DNA from: Achromobacter sp. Bel
GTDB lineage: Bacteria > Pseudomonadota > Gammaproteobacteria > Burkholderiales > Burkholderiaceae_B
DNA: 64,000 nt
Reading direction: 5' to 3'
Assembly (NCBI RefSeq): GCF_012928505.1
Contig: NZ_JABBJN010000018.1
Coordinates: 1 to 64,000 of the forward strand
In this document: piece after piece, positions 60,702 through 64,000 of the stretch
Layout: each line of letters begins with the position of its first letter
Position numbering within the stretch: position 1 is the stretch's first letter
The notes under the pieces: generated by a model
Told to the model about the DNA's origin: nothing
Database searches by the model: none
The model's input: only the letters and a program-made list of their open reading frames with translations
Position numbers and translations under genes: made by a program

Positions 60702-61931
60702 TCAAGCTTGGCTCTGGGCCAGCGCCTGGATGTCTTCAGCCGACAGCCCCAGCTTTTCAGCCAGGACCTGCGCGGTGTGTTCGCCCAGCATGGGCGGCGG
60801 ACGACGGTACTCGACCGGGCTGTCCGAGAACTTCAGCGGGCTGGACGCCATGGGCACGCGGCCGGCGGCCGGGTGCGGCAGTTCGCGCTTCATGGCGCGC
60901 GCCAACACGTGCGGATCTTCGTAGACCTGGTCCAGCGTGTTGATGGGGCCTGCCGGCACGCCCACGGCTTCCAGCGCGGCCAGCCAGTGGTCGCGCGCGC
61001 CGGTGGCCATGCGTTCGGTCAGCAGCGGCACCAGCTCCGCGCGGTTCTTCACGCGCTGCGGATTGGTCGAGAAACGCGGGTCCGCCGACAGTTCGGGCAG
61101 GCCGATCGCGCCGCAGTAGTTGCGGAACTGGCTGTCGTTGCCGACCGCCACGATCAGATGGCCGTCGGCCGCCGCGAACACCTGGTAGGGCACCAGGTTC
61201 TGGTGCGCATTGCCCGCGCGCTTGGGCGCCACGCCCGAGGTCATGAAGTTCAGGTTCTGGTTGGCCAGCATCGAAACCTGGCAATCCAGCAGCGCCATGT
61301 CGATGTGCTGCCCCAGGCCGCTGTTGGCGCGTTCCAGCAGCGCGGCCAGGATGCCCACGGTGGAATACATGCCGGTCATCAGGTCGGCCACCGCCACGCC
61401 GGCCTTTTGCGGGCCGCCGCCGGGCAGGTCGTCGCGTTCGCCGGTGATGCTCATCAGCCCGCCCATGCCCTGGATCATGAAGTCGTAGCCGGGGCGGCTG
61501 GCATACGGGCCCGTCTGGCCGAAGCCGGTGATCGAGCAATAGATCAGGCGCGGGTTGATGGCCTTCAGGCTTTCGTAGTCCAGGCCGTATTTCTTCAGCC
61601 CGCCCACCTTGAAGTTCTCGACCAGGATGTCGCTTTGCAGCGCCAGCTCACGCACCAGCTCGGCGCCGCGCGGCGACGCGATGTCCAGCGCCACCGACAG
61701 CTTGTTGCGGTTGGCGGACAGGTAATAAGCGGCTTCCGTGGTGTCGTTGCCCGCTTCGTCCTTCAGGTAGGGGGGACCCCAGGCGCGCGTGTCGTCGCCG
61801 GCGCCGGGGCGTTCGATCTTGATCACTTCGGCGCCAAGGTCGGCCAGGTTCTGGGTGCACCAGGGGCCCGCCAGTACGCGGGTGAGATCCAGCACGCGTA
61901 TGCCGGTAAGGGGAGCGGGACGTTGCGACAT
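60702..61931 (-). CDS. CaiB/BaiF-family (family III) CoA-transferase
   Basis: ATG 61931 gives 409 residues. Family III signatures are PLTGIRVLDLTRVLAGPWCT, LADLGAEVIKIERPGAGDDT with active-site-region residues, and GYDFMIQGMGGLMSITGE. These enzymes move CoA between carboxylic acids, for example succinyl-CoA to glutarate. The gene lies 95 bases before the 3-hydroxyacyl-CoA dehydrogenase gene on the same strand. The CoA acceptor is unknown. Confidence 0.9.
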   Translation of the reverse strand: MSQRPAPLTGIRVLDLTRVLAGPWCTQNLADLGAEVIKIERPGAGDDTRAWGPPYLKDEAGNDTTEAAYYLSANRNKLSVALDIASPRGAELVRELALQSDILVENFKVGGLKKYGLDYESLKAINPRLIYCSITGFGQTGPYASRPGYDFMIQGMGGLMSITGERDDLPGGGPQKAGVAVADLMTGMYSTVGILAALLERANSGLGQHIDMALLDCQVSMLANQNLNFMTSGVAPKRAGNAHQNLVPYQVFAAADGHLIVAVGNDSQFRNYCGAIGLPELSADPRFSTNPQRVKNRAELVPLLTERMATGARDHWLAALEAVGVPAGPINTLDQVYEDPHVLARAMKRELPHPAAGRVPMASSPLKFSDSPVEYRRPPPMLGEHTAQVLAEKLGLSAEDIQALAQSQA

Positions 61932-62167
61932 CAGTGTTCTTTTCGCTAGATGGGAAATGAAAACGTCTGGCTGGCGGCCAGCGCAAGCCAGACTGGAGTC
62001 CGTCATGCCAGCGGGCCAGGCCGCCAGCGCGTCATATGGGATATTAGCCGTTCACGCCCCGGGCCGGTCGCCGGCATGGCCGGGCGGCCGGCGCACGGAC
62101 GCGGGCGCGTACGGCAGGGGTGGCGTGCTGGCACCCGCAGCCGCACGCGCCCCCTGCCGGCTTGGCA

Positions 62168-63316
62168 TCAGGAATGGGCCTTGATCGTTTCGCGGGCGAT
62201 CACCAACTGCTGGATCTGCGACGTGCCTTCGAAGATGCGGAACAGGCGCACGTCGCGGTAGAAGCGTTCCACCGCATATTCCGACATGTAGCCCGCCCCG
62301 CCGTGGATCTGCACGGCGCGGTCGGCGACGCGGCCCACCATTTCAGTCGAGAACAGCTTCGCGCAGGCGGCCTGCATCGTGGTGTTCTCGCCGCGGTCGC
62401 GCATGCGGGCGGCATCCAGCACCATGCAACGGGCGGCGTAGAGCTCGGCCTGGCTGTCGGCGATCATGGCCTGGATCAACTGGAACTCGGCGATCGGCTG
62501 GCCGAATTGCTTGCGTTCCATCGCGTACTTGACGGCGTCGGACAACAAGCGGTCGGCGATGCCCACGCACAGCGCCGAGATATGCAGGCGGCCCTTGTCC
62601 AGCACGCGCATCGACGTGCGAAAGCCATTGCCTTCTTCGCCGCCCAGCAAGGCGCTGGCGGGCACGCGGCAGTTGTCGAACACCACGTCGCTGGTCAGGG
62701 CGCCGGCCTGGCCCATTTTCTTGTCGGGCTTGCCGATGCTCAGGCCGGGCGTACCGGCTTCGACCAGAAAGCACGAAATCGAATTGGCGCGGCGCTCGGG
62801 CGCGGTGCGCGCCATGACCGAGAACAGGCCGGCAATGGGCGCGTTGGTGATGTAGCGCTTGGTGCCGTTCAGCACATAGCCGTCGCCATCGCGTTCGGCG
62901 GACAGGCGCAGCGCCATCGCGTCGGAGCCGGCATCGGGCTCGGTCAGCGCGAAAGAGCCGATCAGTTCGCCGCTGGCCAGCTTGGGGAGGTATCGGGCGC
63001 GCTGATCGTCCGTGCCGGCCAGCACGATGGCCTGCGAACCGATGCCGATGTTGGTGCCCGCCAGCGAACGGAACGCGGGCGAAGTCTGGCCCAGTTCGAA
63101 CACCACGCGCACTTCTTCTTCCATCGTCAGGCCCAGGCCGCCGAACTCCGGCGCGATCGACAGGCCGAAGAGACCCAGTTCACGCATCTCGTTGACGATG
63201 TCGGGCGGAACCTGTCCGCTGGTAGCCAGTTCATCTTCGGCGGGGATCAGGCGTTCGTGCACGAAGCGGCGCACGGCGTCCAGCAGCAGGGTCAGGGTTT
63301 CGGTGTCAAGGGCCAT
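62168..63316 (-). CDS. Acyl-CoA dehydrogenase
   Basis: FAD enzyme of 382 residues. Motifs are FALTEPDAGSDAMALRLSAE, KRYITNAPIAGLFSVMART and the C-terminal YMSEYAVERFYRDVRLFRIFEGTSQIQQLV, with the catalytic Glu in EGTS. GMEADLTAS-type features are absent and the sequence is nearest short- and medium-chain or glutaryl-like members. It forms a likely acyl-CoA pathway with the CoA-transferase and 3-hydroxyacyl-CoA dehydrogenase. Confidence 0.92.
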   Translation of the reverse strand: MALDTETLTLLLDAVRRFVHERLIPAEDELATSGQVPPDIVNEMRELGLFGLSIAPEFGGLGLTMEEEVRVVFELGQTSPAFRSLAGTNIGIGSQAIVLAGTDDQRARYLPKLASGELIGSFALTEPDAGSDAMALRLSAERDGDGYVLNGTKRYITNAPIAGLFSVMARTAPERRANSISCFLVEAGTPGLSIGKPDKKMGQAGALTSDVVFDNCRVPASALLGGEEGNGFRTSMRVLDKGRLHISALCVGIADRLLSDAVKYAMERKQFGQPIAEFQLIQAMIADSQAELYAARCMVLDAARMRDRGENTTMQAACAKLFSTEMVGRVADRAVQIHGGAGYMSEYAVERFYRDVRLFRIFEGTSQIQQLVIARETIKAHS

Positions 63317-63412
63317 GATGGGAGTCTCAAGAAGAAGGCGGTGCGGGGATGCGGTATGGGAATTTGATGCGGGATTTGATGTCGGGATCGCGCGGATTGC
63401 GGCCGGCAGCGC

Positions 63413-64000
63413 TCAGGCGCGCATGCCGCCTAGAAGCAGGTCGAAGTAGCCGGCGGCGATGGTTTCCGCGCTATCGCCCTGGCCCGGCTTGTACCAGCGC
63501 ACCATCCAGTTCAGCATGGACAGCACGGCCCGGCCGGTGGCGGCCACGTCCAGCGTGCGGAACGTGCCGTCCGCCACGCCCTGCGCGATCAGTTCGCGCA
63601 GCCGCTTCTCGTAACCATCGCGCAACCGGGCCGCGTCTTCGCGTTCAGGCAGGGCCATGCCGGAATAACCGATCAGCATCGTCACGAATTCGGCGTGGTG
63701 GTGTTCAAAGTAGCGGGCGTGGCCGACCATGAACGCGCGCAGCCGGGCGGCGGCGCCCTCGGCGCGGTCGACGTCCTGGCCCACGTTCTGGGTCAGCCCG
63801 CTCAACACGCCCAGAATGATGGCGTCGTAGATGTCCTGCTTAGTGGTGTAGTAGTGGTAGATGGCCGCCTTGGACACGCCGATGGCGGCCGCCAGGTCCG
63901 ACACGGAGCTGCCGTCGTAACCGCTTTGGGCGAAAAGCTTGGCGGCTTCTTCCAGGATGCGTTCGCGCGGGGCCGCCAGCGTGGGGGGCCGGCCGGCGCG
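63413..64000 (-). CDS. TetR-family regulator (N-terminus beyond window edge)
   Basis: The reading frame stays open to the window edge. The visible N-terminal part reads RPPTLAAPRERILEEAAKLF and continues with the TetR HTH SSVSDLAAAIGVSKAAIYHY and YTTKQDIYDAI. The C-terminal part is an all-helical ligand domain ending FDLLLGGMRA. Only a few N-terminal residues are missing. It is 96 bases upstream of the acyl-CoA dehydrogenase gene on the same strand and may repress the acyl-CoA genes. Confidence 0.88.
   Translation of the reverse strand, partial: RAGRPPTLAAPRERILEEAAKLFAQSGYDGSSVSDLAAAIGVSKAAIYHYYTTKQDIYDAIILGVLSGLTQNVGQDVDRAEGAAARLRAFMVGHARYFEHHHAEFVTMLIGYSGMALPEREDAARLRDGYEKRLRELIAQGVADGTFRTLDVAATGRAVLSMLNWMVRWYKPGQGDSAETIAAGYFDLLLGGMRA

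Noticed and set aside
61965-61993. GTCTGGCT / AGCCAGAC inverted repeat before the CoA-transferase gene
   Set aside because: The gap is GC-rich and full of such repeats. It has no T run and does not lie at a promoter element that I can define, so I make no functional claim.
1-64000. CRISPR array, rRNA operon, intact insertion sequence or prophage
   Set aside because: I saw no evenly spaced direct repeats, rRNA, transposase motif or phage structural gene on either strand. The only mobility trace is the integrase remnant near 57.4 kb.

Overview
This is high-GC, gene-dense DNA from a betaproteobacterium. Gene content (Bug/TctC receptors, pxpBCA, metXW, phoBR, a copper cop cluster, GntR/LysR-controlled catabolic operons) points to the Alcaligenaceae, most like Achromobacter or Bordetella. 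This is a judgement from family recall, not from a database search.

Layout, 1-16 kb: the end of a Tim44-like gene, ubiE, phoBR, then a copper module (response regulator, sensor kinase, cupredoxin, copA, copB, DUF411 protein) with a putative cop box at 5495. Then come serA with its terminator, a LysR gene facing a VOC gene and pxpBCA (5-oxoprolinase), and a GntR gene.

Layout, 15.5-30 kb: a TRIC-type channel gene, a universal stress protein gene behind a perfect FNR/ANR box, ampG, metW and metX (metX preceded by a SAM-II-like riboswitch), an Ldh2-type dehydrogenase, an AEC transporter, a small LuxR-type HTH protein, a lipoprotein, a lysophospholipase-like hydrolase, gshA and a lipocalin. Next is a LysR - Bug receptor - AstE-like amidohydrolase group.

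Layout, 30-44 kb: a minus-strand catabolic cluster reads gentisate-dioxygenase-like cupin, FAH hydrolase, livKHMGF ABC transporter, GntR regulator, alpha/beta hydrolase. A PrpR-type sigma54 activator then faces a consensus -24/-12 promoter in front of a Bug receptor and a quinone oxidoreductase. Small hypothetical genes, two of them linked by start/stop overlaps, follow.

Layout, 44-58 kb: a surface-attachment locus. A REC-EAL protein, an RcsC-like hybrid kinase and an RcsB-like regulator lie beside a convergent five-gene chaperone-usher fimbrial operon (subunit, chaperone, usher, chaperone, tip adhesin). This recalls the RocSAR and PvrSR/RcsCB systems of Pseudomonas aeruginosa that control cup fimbriae. 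A methyltransferase gene and an integrase remnant beside tRNA-Arg(CCG) close the region and suggest an old island edge.

Layout, 58-64 kb: a membrane-anchored diheme cytochrome c, then acyl-CoA metabolism genes (3-hydroxyacyl-CoA dehydrogenase, CaiB-type CoA-transferase, acyl-CoA dehydrogenase) and a TetR regulator cut by the window end. The best leads for new biology are the Rcs/Roc-type fimbrial locus, the SAM-II element in a betaproteobacterium, the sigma54/PrpR-Bug unit and the gentisate-like cluster.
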